64,000 nt of DNA from NCBI RefSeq assembly GCF_023716945.1, contig NZ_JAMQQF010000003.1, forward strand, positions 1 to 64,000, in the 5' to 3' direction. Made by a program: the position numbers and the translations under genes. The notes under the pieces were generated by a model that was not told the DNA's origin, did no database searches, and saw nothing but the letters and a program-made list of their open reading frames with translations. This DNA comes from Frankia sp. AiPs1 (lineage in GTDB: Bacteria > Actinomycetota > Actinomycetes > Frankiales > Frankiaceae). Positions 49,545 to 58,244 of the stretch are shown here, piece after piece; the first letter of the stretch is position 1, and every line of letters starts with the position of its first letter.

Positions 49545-52019
49545 CTACCAGGTGGGCCCGTCGGCGATTCGCCCATCCAAGGCAAACCCATAACGCCGCA
49601 GCCGCTTGTCCCCCGACTTGGCGAGCATGTCGGCAAGCCCGCTCGCGGCGAATCTATCGCCGGCGTCGGCGCGCTGGCGCAGCTTGTCCTGGTCCCCCTC
49701 CTCGGCGAGCAGGTCGGCCAGCCGGCTCGCGGCGAGCACGTCGCCGGCGTCGGCGCGCTGGCGCAGCTTGTCCTGGTCCCCCTCCTCGGCGAGCAGGTCG
49801 GCCAGCCGGGCCGCGGCTTCCCAGTCGCCGGCGTCGGCGCGCGGGCGTAGGACGTTGATCGCACCTTGCCGATCCTTTGTCTCAACGAGCAGCTCGGGCA
49901 GCCGGATCGCGGCTTCCCAGTCGCCGGCGTTGGCGCGCTGGCGCAGCTCGTCGTGGTCCCCCTCCTCGGCCAGCCAGCTTGCGGCGAACCCATAGTCGGC
50001 GTCGGCGCGCTGGCGCAGCTCGTCCCGGTCCCGCGGCTCGGCCAGCAGGTCGGCCAGCCAGCTTGCGGCGTCCCAGCCGTCGGCGTCGGCGCGCGGGCGT
50101 AGGAGGTCGATCGCACCCTGCTGATCCCCAGCCTCGGCGAGCAGCTTCGCCAGCCGGCTCGCAGCGAGCACATCGTCGGCGTCGGCGCGCCGGCGCAGCT
50201 CGTCCCAGTCCCCCGACTCGGCCAGCAGGTCGGCCAGCCGGATCGCGGCGTTCCAGTCGCCGGCGTCGGCGCGCGGGCGTAGGAGGTCGATCGCACCCTG
50301 CTGATCCCCAGCCTCGGCGAGCAGGGCGGCTAGGCAGCCCGCGGCGAACCCATCGCCGGCATCGGCTTGCTGGCGCAGGAGGGGGACGGCGAGTGTGTAG
50401 ACCCGGTAGTTAAGGGCGGTTTCGGTGAGGCGGGTGAGGTCGTCAGGGTGGGTGGGGTGGTCGCGCAGCGCGGCCCACAGGCTGGCTGGGGGGCGTTCGC
50501 CGCGGCGGGTGCGGGTGGCCTCTTGGAGGAGATAGTCGGCGACGGTGTAGCCGGCGATCATGCCCATGCCCATGCCGTTGCTGGTGGGAGCGAGGGCGGC
50601 GGCGGCGCCGTGGAGTTCCTCGGTGGCGTAGATAAGGGCGTTTTCGAACCAGTTGGCTGGTGCGGTGGCTTGCTGGCGGGGGGTGCAGTAGTCCGGGGCA
50701 GCGTCGCGCAGCAGGCCGGCGGTCAGAGCGGCGCGGGCGCCGAGGCGGGCGGCGTCAACTGCGGCGGTGAGGACCGCCCAGGCGTAGGGGCGATCGGTGT
50801 GGGCGCTGGTCCACCGTCGGAGGAGTTCGGGGGCGGCGGCCAATGTCTGGGTCAGCCCATAGCCGGCGCTGTTGTCCAGTCCTGCCTGGATCCGCCGGTC
50901 TTGTGTGGCGGCGTGACTGGCGCGCTCCTGCTCGGCGGTGCTGAACTGGTCGTCGACGTCGACGACGGCCGCTAGGCGCAGGACGTCGCGTTCCCACCGG
51001 GAAGAGTCGAGCTCGTCAAATTTCGGGTGAGCGGTGAAGTGGCGAAAGTACTCCGGCCAGAGCGTGCCCACGATCACTACCGGGCTGGCAGCGTCGAGCA
51101 GAGCACGTAGAACACCCGCGGTCAGGCCGTGTTCACCGTCGAAGTATTTCTGGAGCTCATCAAGCCAGAGCACGCTCTGGGCGGGGGGTGCTGTGGCGAG
51201 GGCAGTGATCTGCGTGGCGCTGGCGGGGTGGATCAGTCGCCAGTCGGCCAGTTCGGCTTTGACCGCTTCGACCGCGCAGCGGGTCTTGCCGACCGAGGAT
51301 CCCCCGACCAGCAGCACGAACCCACCCCGCCCGGCCGCAGTCCGTAATTGGGCCCGGACCCCGTTGCGGGCCCGGTCGATGTCGCGTTCCACGTAGACCG
51401 GCGGGGTGTTGTCGCCGAGGTCGGACAGCTGGATCGCCCGGTGTACCCCGAGCCGGTATGGATCGGCGTCGGCGACCCGCAGCCGGCCCGGGAACACCGG
51501 CTCCGTCACCAATCCTGCCCGCCGGGCGGGCCCGCCGGGAAACGACGGTTCGGCCGGCGGTTTCCCCCGCTGCCCGCGGGCCGCGGCGACCAGCCGGGCG
51601 GCTGCGGCATCCGGGTCGACGTCGAACAGATCGACGCCGACCACTTGGCCGAGCAGTCCTGGGCGGGAGCAGTCTTCGATCCGGAACACCAGCAGCTTGC
51701 GATCCTGACCGGACGGATCCCGCTCCCAGGCAGCCTGCCACTCTGCCGCCGCATACGCCGAGGACAGATACGCCGTCGACAGCACCGCGACCGTCCGCGC
51801 CGCATGCTGCGCGGCCTGGTGCATCTCGGTGACGAAATGCGCCCCGGCGCCGAAGTCCCACGCCTGGATCAGCGTGGTGTAGCCGGCGGCTTCCAATTGC
51901 CAGGCCACCCACTGCGCCCATGCCTCGTCTACCGCCGTGTACGAGACGAAAAAGTCCACCGGCCCCGGCGAACCCGATGCTGTGTCGGTCGCTGGCGGGA
52001 CCCCCATGCCCATCACCAT
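49545..52019 (-). CDS. TIR-STAND protein with 28/60-residue tandem repeats
   Basis: An 824-residue protein from ATG 52019 (an upstream ATG at 52085 is possible). TIR domain at about 20-150: VDFFVSYTAVDEAWAQWVAW, with the likely catalytic glutamate E93 in SSAYAAAEW. The STAND ATPase follows with LLVGGSSVGKTRCAVEA (Walker A at about 239-246) and VLWLDELQKY. Residues from about 560 are helical repeats of the form RADAGDVLAASRLADLLAEE, with GDQ(D/Q) turns. TIR domains of such proteins hydrolyse NAD+ or make cyclic ADP-ribose signals, and the repeats sense a trigger. Antiphage abortive infection is the best inference. Confidence 0.8.
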   Translation of the reverse strand: MVMGMGVPPATDTASGSPGPVDFFVSYTAVDEAWAQWVAWQLEAAGYTTLIQAWDFGAGAHFVTEMHQAAQHAARTVAVLSTAYLSSAYAAAEWQAAWERDPSGQDRKLLVFRIEDCSRPGLLGQVVGVDLFDVDPDAAAARLVAAARGQRGKPPAEPSFPGGPARRAGLVTEPVFPGRLRVADADPYRLGVHRAIQLSDLGDNTPPVYVERDIDRARNGVRAQLRTAAGRGGFVLLVGGSSVGKTRCAVEAVKAELADWRLIHPASATQITALATAPPAQSVLWLDELQKYFDGEHGLTAGVLRALLDAASPVVIVGTLWPEYFRHFTAHPKFDELDSSRWERDVLRLAAVVDVDDQFSTAEQERASHAATQDRRIQAGLDNSAGYGLTQTLAAAPELLRRWTSAHTDRPYAWAVLTAAVDAARLGARAALTAGLLRDAAPDYCTPRQQATAPANWFENALIYATEELHGAAAALAPTSNGMGMGMIAGYTVADYLLQEATRTRRGERPPASLWAALRDHPTHPDDLTRLTETALNYRVYTLAVPLLRQQADAGDGFAAGCLAALLAEAGDQQGAIDLLRPRADAGDWNAAIRLADLLAESGDWDELRRRADADDVLAASRLAKLLAEAGDQQGAIDLLRPRADADGWDAASWLADLLAEPRDRDELRQRADADYGFAASWLAEEGDHDELRQRANAGDWEAAIRLPELLVETKDRQGAINVLRPRADAGDWEAAARLADLLAEEGDQDKLRQRADAGDVLAASRLADLLAEEGDQDKLRQRADAGDRFAASGLADMLAKSGDKRLRRYGFALDGRIADGPTW
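49600..50360. repeat. Coding tandem repeats within the TIR-STAND gene
   Basis: Two near-identical 84-base units begin around 49671 and 49755 (28 residues each). A longer 180-base unit is repeated, its copies at about 50101 and 50281 sharing an identical stretch of more than 40 bases. High DNA identity shows recent duplication within the sensor region. Confidence 0.75.
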
Positions 52020-52288
52020 AAGCCAGCCAGCATCACGACGAACTGTCACACCCCGGCGGCGGGACATCATCCCGCTGCCGGGCATGGAGTCGCAGGCACT
52101 GCGCTACCCGGAGTGCGACTCCTTCAGCTTGAGAGCCGGCGTGGCAGAACGGTCCGTGTCGGTGGTCCGAGCTGACCGAGGCGCCACCTGCTCGAGCGCC
52201 GCGAAATGGGCCAGGGATGCGAGGACGGTCGTCACGAATGCGCCGAGTGCCGGCAGCGGCTCGGTACTGCCAGTGGCAGGCAGGCCGG

Positions 52289-52801
52289 CTACCAGTCCGC
52301 GATCGCGGGGACAGGCCTCTGGATCCGCGCGACGCTCATCGGCGTGTCGGCAATCAGCAGTACGAGAACTGGTAGCGGCATTGTGGTCATGGCGCTCCGG
52401 CCTGCCGCGCGCCCTCGGTCGGCCACTGTCCGCTCAGGGTAGCTCCCATACCAACCGGCCCCGGCTGGGCTGGTGCCGATAGCTTCATAGGTGGCCCGAG
52501 CATCGGCGTTGTCGTCCTCGACCAGCGCATCGGCCAACACCGCACCCAAGGCGGCAAACCGGTCGTGGGCGGCGGACAGCAGCGCCCGAGCCACTCCTCG
52601 ACGGCGATGCTCGGGATCGACCACGAGGCGGTAGACGTGACCGCGCCACCCGTCCCAGCCGGCCACCACCGTGCCGACCACGTCGCCGTTGTGATCGGCG
52701 ACGAGTAGCGCGCCGGGATCGTGCGCGAGTAGGCGGCCCACTCCGACCGGATCGTCACTCACGCTTGCACCGTCGGCCGCCCGCGTCCAGAACCTCAGCA
52801 C
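52289..52801 (-). CDS. GNAT-family N-acetyltransferase
   Basis: A 170-residue protein from GTG 52801. VVGTVVAGWDGWRGHVYRLV is strand 4 and VVDPEHRRRGVARALLSAAH contains the acetyl-CoA loop (R-R-x-G-x-A). ALVEDDNADARATYEAIG is the final helix typical of GNATs. The first strand is short because the region upstream is glycosyltransferase debris, so the N-terminus may have been replaced. The last 45 residues after G-W-Y-G are atypical, and the native stop may have been lost. Substrate unknown. Confidence 0.6.
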   Translation of the reverse strand: MLRFWTRAADGASVSDDPVGVGRLLAHDPGALLVADHNGDVVGTVVAGWDGWRGHVYRLVVDPEHRRRGVARALLSAAHDRFAALGAVLADALVEDDNADARATYEAIGTSPAGAGWYGSYPERTVADRGRAAGRSAMTTMPLPVLVLLIADTPMSVARIQRPVPAIADW

Positions 52802-53117
52802 CGCCGGGACTGTGCCGCCAGAGGTTGCCGAAGGTTTCCCGGTGGGAGGGCACGACGGTGACTGCGGCGCCGGCGAGCCAGCCGGATACCTCGTGCCAGC
52901 GTAGCGCCGTGCGTAGGGTGACGCCGGTCCGGGCGGCGAGGGCGGTGGCTTCGGCAAGTAGCGCGGTCTGGCTGCCGCGTCGGGCCTCGAAGCCTGCTGC
53001 GCTGAGGGCGAGCTGCACCGGGCGGAATCCCGGCGGAAGGGCCGCGAGCAGATCGGTGACGCCCTTCTCCCGGCCGAGGCGGGCGGCGATGCGTACCGGG
53101 CCGGAGCGGCGCAGTCA
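52755..53117 (-). pseudogene. Glycosyltransferase family 4 fragment
   Basis: The minus strand encodes SGPVRIAARLGREKGVTDLL, LALSAAGFEARRGSQ and WLAGAAVTVVPSHRETFGNL. These are the middle of a GT-B fold enzyme, including the V-x-P-S-x-x-E-T-F-G-x sugar-nucleotide loop. A stop precedes it and no N-terminal domain remains. Its 3' end overlaps the GNAT start in another frame. Confidence 0.65.
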
Positions 53118-53169
53118 CGTGTAGAACCTGGGGCTCGACCTCGCCATGGCTTGAGGTCCGACGCTGGCG

Positions 53170-53993
53170 GGTATCACCTTCTCCGGTCGCGCGGCGGTTG
53201 TCCTGGGTCCTGGCGGGCTCATCGGCACGGCCTGGCTGCTCGGGTTAGCCGCCGGACTGCGCCGTGACGGTGTGGACCTCGCCGACGCCGATCTGGTGGC
53301 CGGAACCTCGGCGGGTGCGATCGCCGGGGCGATTCTGGCTACTGGTGGTGACCCCCACCGCCTCGCCACCTTGCCCAACCCGTCCGGCCTGCCCGGCCCG
53401 CAGCGGCGCCCGACCCCATCTGATGGCAGAGGTGTTTCACCACCCTCGGCGATCCTGGGCTCGACCCGGCCGAGGCCCGCCGCCACGTGGGCCGGATCGC
53501 GCTCCCCGCCCCGACCGTCCCCGAGGACGTACACGTCGCCAGCATGGGATCCCTGACCGGTACACCTGACTGGCCGGACCGACGGCCGCTGATCACCGCC
53601 GTGGATCTCGAGACCGGCCAGCCCGTCGTCTGGGACCGCACCAGTGGCATAGCGCTACCCGTAGCCGTCGCGGCGAGCTGCGCCATGCCCGTCGCCTACC
53701 CGCCGGTCACGATCGACGGCCGCCGCTACATGGACGGCGCTCTGGGCGGAGGATCCCATACCCACCTCACCGCCGGCGCGGACACAGTCGTGATCATCGA
53801 ACCACTGGCGCACAGATTCGGGTCCCCCGCCGAGCCGGCCGGCGCCGCCACCGTGCTACGGATCGTCCCTGACGAGGCGGCGCAGAACAGCCTCGGCCCC
53901 GACCTGGGTGACCGGACCCGCTGGCAGTCCGCCCACCAGGCCGGCGCGGACCAGGCCTCCGAAGCCGCCCGACGCATCCGTCCGACCGCGTAG
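53170..53993 (+). pseudogene. Patatin-like phospholipase, frameshifted
   Basis: First frame: AAVVLGPGGLIGTAWLLGLA (oxyanion loop) and ADLVAGTSAGAIAGAILATG (nucleophile elbow G-T-S-A-G). It drifts out of sense after about 53370 and stops near 53557. A second frame from about 53487 gives ALPVAVAASCAMPVAYPPVT and RRYMDGALGG, the D-G dyad of patatins. A section between them is missing or scrambled and no start codon is left. Both catalytic elements survive but in different frames. Confidence 0.65.
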
Positions 53994-54029
53994 ATCAGCG
54001 TGAGCGCCAACACCAGCGCGGATCTCCCT

Positions 54030-54086
54030 CGACTCCCAAGAACTGCACAGGACGCCGCCGACCGCAACGAGGGCGACGACGAGTAG
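54030..54086 (+). pseudogene. Fragment of the SMP-like small gene, plus strand
   Basis: AQDAADRNEGDDE followed by TAG matches the last 13 residues of the SMP-like proteins at 6853 and 19565. No start or N-terminal half. It follows the patatin remnant directly. Confidence 0.45.
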
Positions 54087-54439
54087 GGCCGCGTAAAGGG
54101 GTGGCGTACCCTGCGTGCCTGGAACCGGGTCGTGGCGGCGTCACACATCCCCGCCCCGCAGCGCACAGGCCAGGCCTGGGATGCACCGGGATATGCGGGC
54201 GTCATCTGATCGGATAGGCTCGATCACGAGCACCGCCACCGATTTTGGCGGGGCCCCGCTCGGCTCGAAGGACGCCCATGCCCGCCGGACCCCGGTTCTG
54301 GCGGGCCGCAAACTCCTTCGAGGTGGCCTCCGCGACGTTGCGTTGCGGGGTCGGTTGGCAGACGGGCGTGGCCGGCTCAGGACGTGTGCTGCCTACAGCG
54401 CCGCGTCGACCGGGGCGGGCGGCGCGGTACGGAGCATCG
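54087..54439. other. Intergenic stretch, nothing recognised
   Basis: The frame of the next gene is open leftward to 54245 but is arginine-rich and not convincing. No RNA or repeat seen. Confidence 0.3.
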
Positions 54440-54652
54440 GTGTCCGTCGGCCTCACGGTCGTCCTCGTCGTCTTGGCGGTCGTCGCCGCCTTCGCCCTCG
54501 CCACCCTCGCAGGAACGGTGGTCGGGATCCTGCACCGGCTCGCCGGCGCCCCGTGGCCGCGGGTGCTGCTCGCTGGCGCCGGCGCCACACTGGCCACCCT
54601 GGGTCTGCTCGTCGCGGTCGCCGGGGTGATAGTCGCCGCGGTGGGGCCGTAG
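54440..54652 (+). CDS. Small two-span membrane protein
   Basis: A 70-residue protein from GTG 54440 with two hydrophobic helices (VGLTVVLVVLAVVAAFALAT, LAGAGATLATLGLLVAVAGV) joined by the short basic loop HRLAGAPWPR. Family unknown; the composition is typical of small actinobacterial membrane proteins. Confidence 0.4.
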   Translation: MSVGLTVVLVVLAVVAAFALATLAGTVVGILHRLAGAPWPRVLLAGAGATLATLGLLVAVAGVIVAAVGP

Positions 54653-55068
54653 GTCTTCGAGCGAAGAGCCGGGAGTCACGGGATGCTCCCCGGCATGCCA
54701 CCTCTTGGAGATCTGCGTCAGCGGCCGCTTCGACGTGGCTTGCGCGGCCATCGGACCGGGCTTGCCGTGCACCTCCGCACAGGCTCGCGGAGGGGGACCC
54801 GGTAGGACATCGCCGGCAGTCACCCAAGCGACCCGGGTGGTTGAATTCAACTCAAGGACCAGGTCTACCTGCAAGGATTTGGTCGGAGACCCGCCCCCGT
54901 CGCTATCCCGGCGTGGCATACGCGCACCCCTGAGGCCCCGCGCGTAGAATGCGGGCTTCCTGGTACGCTATGCGCTATCTACGGAGCTGTCTGTGTTGCA
55001 TCTTGCCGTTCACCTTCACACCGGAGATCCCGGAAGGCTGGTCTCTCGGGCTGATATGGGGGCAGCTC
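54653..55068. other. Intergenic stretch upstream of the Nudix gene
   Basis: No gene recognised. The sequence around 54960-54980 (GGTACGCTATGCGC) is a plausible promoter patch for the Nudix gene, but no defined -35/-10 pair was found. Confidence 0.3.
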
Positions 55069-55632
55069 GTGGCGATCAGTGATTCGGACATTGCGAGGGC
55101 GCTTTCTACTTACATTGAGCGTTACCCCGACGAGGCCACGCTCCTGGCTGAGCCGCTGCTACTACTTTCTCAAGGACGGGGTTTTGCCTCGAGGCGGACA
55201 CTTCCGATGCATGTAACCGCTGGAGCGCTTCTGGTCCGTAGCGACGGCCACGGAGGTGCCGAGATCCTGCTGATCGAGCACCGCGCGTACGGAATCACGT
55301 TGCAGCCTGGCGGTCACCTGGAGCCGACCGACACCACACTCATCGGCGCGGCAGTGCGCGAGTTGACGGAGGAGACCGGTGTTGACCCCGACACGGTCAT
55401 TCCCGCGTCGCAGACCCCCGCCTACATCGAGTACGGCCAGGTTCCGGCGCGCCCGACGAAGGACGAGCCGGATCACTACCACCTCGACATCGGGTACGCC
55501 TTCACCACGGCGTATGCAGAGGTGGGGCGCATCCAGGAGTCCGAGGTGCACGGTGCCGCATGGTATCCGCTCGCCGTGGCCGAGCGGCTTGTCGGCCACC
55601 GCATCGCGCGGGCGGTCCGTGCACCGGCCTAG
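55069..55632 (+). CDS. Nudix hydrolase
   Basis: A 187-residue protein; GTG 55069 follows a G-rich ribosome-binding site. The Nudix box is GGHLEPTDTTLIGAAVRELT followed by EETGV. All helix glutamates are kept, with D in place of the first E. An N-terminal helical extension of about 45 residues precedes it. Convergent with the exonuclease that ends the right-hand operon. It may clear a nucleotide by-product of that operon, which is inference from position. Confidence 0.8.
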   Translation: MAISDSDIARALSTYIERYPDEATLLAEPLLLLSQGRGFASRRTLPMHVTAGALLVRSDGHGGAEILLIEHRAYGITLQPGGHLEPTDTTLIGAAVRELTEETGVDPDTVIPASQTPAYIEYGQVPARPTKDEPDHYHLDIGYAFTTAYAEVGRIQESEVHGAAWYPLAVAERLVGHRIARAVRAPA

Positions 55633-55751
55633 ACCGGTTGTTGACCGGGGCTCGTTGAATGCCTCCGACAGCATGTGATCTGCCAATCGGGGCGCCTCGG
55701 CCCGACCTGCTCGACTTCCAATAGCCAACGTGGGGTGATCCATGCCCACGG

Positions 55752-56456
55752 TTATCTCGGGCCGGTTGTGCCCTGATCTTCTTCCGCCGGGAGTTCGATG
55801 TCGAACAGGCCACCCTGGACGGGCCTGTTGCTCTTGGCTGTGCGTCCCGCGAGCTTTACCAGGGCCGCGAGATCGCCGAGCTGCGGATCTTCGTCCGCGA
55901 CGCTGACGAGCCGGAAGAACATCTGGGCGGTGACGTCAACGTCAGCAGGGGCCCGGTGACGATTTGGCGGCTGCTTGATCTGGAAATGGGCCAGCAGCGT
56001 GTCGAGGCGGTAGTTCGGCAGACCTGGGATGAGGTGCGTGGCGAGCGGGATCGTATCGAGAAAGTCGATGTGGGCCAGCGCCGGGCAGTGCTCGCGCTGA
56101 TTGTGGATGATGTTGGCTTCGGTGGCGGCGTGTTGAGCGACCAGCAGGTACTGAATGCCTTCAGTGAACCGCCGGTCCAATGCGCCCAGGGCGTCGGTCG
56201 GGCTGGGCGCCTGGCGCAGTTGCTCGGGGGTGAGGCCGGTCTGGGCTGTGTCGGCCGGCGTCACCGGGGCGAAGGCGGGCGGCCGGATGAGGGAGGTGTA
56301 CCTACCGGCCTCGCTCCACCCGCCGTCGTCGTAGCGGAGCGCGAGAGCGGCGACCTCGGTGGGCTGAGCCGGGTGGCCCGCAGGGGTCGTCGCTTCGAAG
56401 TCGATAACCACGAAGGTGGTCGCTCGAAAGGCGGGATCTTGTGTCAAACCCCCCAT
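55752..56456 (-). CDS. DEDDh-family 3'-5' exonuclease
   Basis: A 234-residue protein from ATG 56456. VIDFEATTP holds the D-x-E pair (D19, E21), VAQHAATEANIIHN the second acidic-box helix region, and RHRAPADVDVTAQMF the His-Asp pair. This matches the epsilon/oligoribonuclease-like fold. The typical D of ExoII is replaced by E in A-A-T-E-A-N. Last gene on the minus strand of the right-hand group, 101 bases after the ligase-like gene, so membership in the operon is uncertain. Confidence 0.75.
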   Translation of the reverse strand: MGGLTQDPAFRATTFVVIDFEATTPAGHPAQPTEVAALALRYDDGGWSEAGRYTSLIRPPAFAPVTPADTAQTGLTPEQLRQAPSPTDALGALDRRFTEGIQYLLVAQHAATEANIIHNQREHCPALAHIDFLDTIPLATHLIPGLPNYRLDTLLAHFQIKQPPNRHRAPADVDVTAQMFFRLVSVADEDPQLGDLAALVKLAGRTAKSNRPVQGGLFDIELPAEEDQGTTGPR

Positions 56457-56557
56457 GCATCCACCGCTTTCTTCCTCGTCAGGTCGGGTCGTGGCGGTCG
56501 CTCGCCCGCGCCTGGTGTCGAGATGGAGGGTGCCGGGGCGCCCACTGCCATGATGTG

Positions 56558-57526
56558 TCAACACTGAATAAGGCTGGAGGCGGCCTGCGTGGCGGTCTTC
56601 AGGCTCGGCGCGTTCCAGCGCCGCTCGCCTGTCCAGGTCTCGCTCAGGGCTCGGTACAGGTCTGACATCACCGGAACGAACTCGGGCGGGAGGGGCGCCG
56701 GCTGTGACCATAGGCTTCTGGGCACACCGTCGTTGATCAGAGCGTCGACCGGCACCTCCAGCCTGTTCGCCACGTACCAGTCCCGGAGGATCTGCTTGCC
56801 GCAGTGGACTTCGCCGAACATCAGGCGGCTTTCGTCGGGTGTGCCGGGGCTGTCAGCGACCACGAGGCGCGCATCGCTCGACACCAGGAACTCGACCTTG
56901 CCGTCACAGTGCCTCAGCCCGACCTCGTTGCTGTGCTCGGTAAGCACCTGGTCGACCGCGATGGCGGTGTCGCGCATCGTCTGGAACTGCTCGTCGCTCA
57001 GAGCGGCGAGGCGCTGGGCCTCGGGCGCGCTGACGTAGCGGTTGACGTCCTCCAGCATGGTCGCGTACTCGACGAATGGGCGCTCAAGCCGCTGGTCGTC
57101 CGTGGGAAGGTTGGTGAGGCCGAGCTCGGCCAGTGTCAGGGTGCCTGCTGCGAGCCGGCGGTGAACGGAGCTTCCTGGCGGGAGCTCGGTGCGGATGAGG
57201 ACCTGCACGGGGACGAGGTAGGGTCCGGCGTCCGGCGTGAACGGCCCGGTGTCGGGGCCTGGCACGCGGGCGAGGTCGAACTCGATCCGGTTGGGGGCGA
57301 TGAACCGGCGGAAGTGGGTGGGCACGCCTGCTGCTTCCAGCATCGTGAAGGTGAAGGCGGCCATGTGGGCGATCGCCTCACCTTTTCCGGGGATCGGGTC
57401 CGGCATCCGGCCGTAGTGGAACACCGTGTAGTGGTCGGTGTACTCGAAGATTCCGACGCCCTCTCTCGTAGACGTGGGCGGATCGATGATCTCCAGGTTC
57501 TTGGTCGAGTGGAGGACGGGCATCAT
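56558..57526 (-). CDS. SAICAR-synthetase (PurC)-like ligase
   Basis: A 322-residue protein. YTDHYTVFHYGRMPDPIPGK is the nucleotide-binding N-terminal segment of PurC, with D-x-x-x-x-F and P-G-K-G. VQVLIRTELPPGSSVHRR matches the V-R-x-x-x-x-G-S segment. The catalytic D-F-K-x-E-F and D-E-x-S-P-D boxes appear as HCDGKVEFLVSSD and VADSPGTPDESRL, so they are recognisable but altered. PurC enzymes join aspartate to a carboxylated imidazole with ATP. The altered boxes and gene setting suggest a different acceptor, as for PurC homologues in pentostatin-type clusters. Confidence 0.75.
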   Translation of the reverse strand: MMPVLHSTKNLEIIDPPTSTREGVGIFEYTDHYTVFHYGRMPDPIPGKGEAIAHMAAFTFTMLEAAGVPTHFRRFIAPNRIEFDLARVPGPDTGPFTPDAGPYLVPVQVLIRTELPPGSSVHRRLAAGTLTLAELGLTNLPTDDQRLERPFVEYATMLEDVNRYVSAPEAQRLAALSDEQFQTMRDTAIAVDQVLTEHSNEVGLRHCDGKVEFLVSSDARLVVADSPGTPDESRLMFGEVHCGKQILRDWYVANRLEVPVDALINDGVPRSLWSQPAPLPPEFVPVMSDLYRALSETWTGERRWNAPSLKTATQAASSLIQC

Positions 57527-57554
57527 GCTCCCCGGGTGCGACGGCCTCGCGCCG

Positions 57555-58244
57555 TCATCGGACGGAACCTTCTGGTCGAGGTGGCGTGGTGGCCGGTTCG
57601 GCGTCGTCGGCCAGGTGGCCGTCGACGACCGTGATCACGTGCATGCCGGCCGTGCGGGCCGAGGTGACGCCGTCGCGGGCGTCGTCGACGGCCAGGCAGT
57701 GGCGCGGCGGGACCTCGAGGCGCCGGGCAGCCAGCAGGTACAGGTCGGGGGCCGGCTTGCCCTTCGTGACGTCCTCGCGCACGACGACCGCCGCGAACTC
57801 CCGCGTCAGGCCGAGGGCGTGAAGGCCCGGATGGACGAGCAGGCGACTGGCACCTGAGGCCACGGCGCAGGGCAGCCCAGCACGGCGGGCGTGGCGCAGG
57901 AGTGCGATGACGTATGGGACAGGGGTGATGCTGTGCACGGTGGCCAGCAGATGCGCGCGGCTCTGGGCGATGATCTTTTCGTGTGGCAGGTGCCGACCAC
58001 CCGGTAGCGCGTCGAGCAGGTCGTGGATGGACAGGCCGACGTGTCCGCGATACCAGTCGTGGTCCAAGCCGACGCCGTGTGGCGTCAGCGCCGCTCGCAG
58101 CGCCTGCTCGTGGCTGGGTGTGGTATCGCCGAGGGTGCCGTCGAAGTCGAACACAACGGCCTTGATGCCGGCAGGGATCGCGGGCAGGCAGGTGGCCGCT
58201 GGGCCCGGCTGGGGGCTGATCGAGGGAGAGGCCGTCTCGTTCAC
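57555..58244 (-). CDS. HAD-superfamily phosphatase
   Basis: A 229-residue protein starting at the GTG that overlaps the upstream stop (GTGA). DFDGTLGD (D33, D35) is motif I, VASGASRL is motif II, TKGKPAPD is the lysine loop and LAVDDARDGVTSARTAGM is motif IV. A helical cap lies between motif I and II, as in phosphoglycolate and beta-phosphoglucomutase-like enzymes. It probably dephosphorylates a pathway intermediate. The ligase-like gene starts 28 bases downstream. Confidence 0.85.
   Translation of the reverse strand: MNETASPSISPQPGPAATCLPAIPAGIKAVVFDFDGTLGDTTPSHEQALRAALTPHGVGLDHDWYRGHVGLSIHDLLDALPGGRHLPHEKIIAQSRAHLLATVHSITPVPYVIALLRHARRAGLPCAVASGASRLLVHPGLHALGLTREFAAVVVREDVTKGKPAPDLYLLAARRLEVPPRHCLAVDDARDGVTSARTAGMHVITVVDGHLADDAEPATTPPRPEGSVR

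Noticed and set aside
49600-50360. Regular repeats that might be a CRISPR array
   Set aside because: Units are in-frame 28- and 60-codon protein repeats without unique spacers. They lie inside the TIR-STAND gene.
54949-55068. N-terminal extension of the Nudix protein from ATG 54949
   Set aside because: Forty extra residues of irregular composition. The GTG at 55069 follows a G-rich ribosome-binding site and begins the regular protein.
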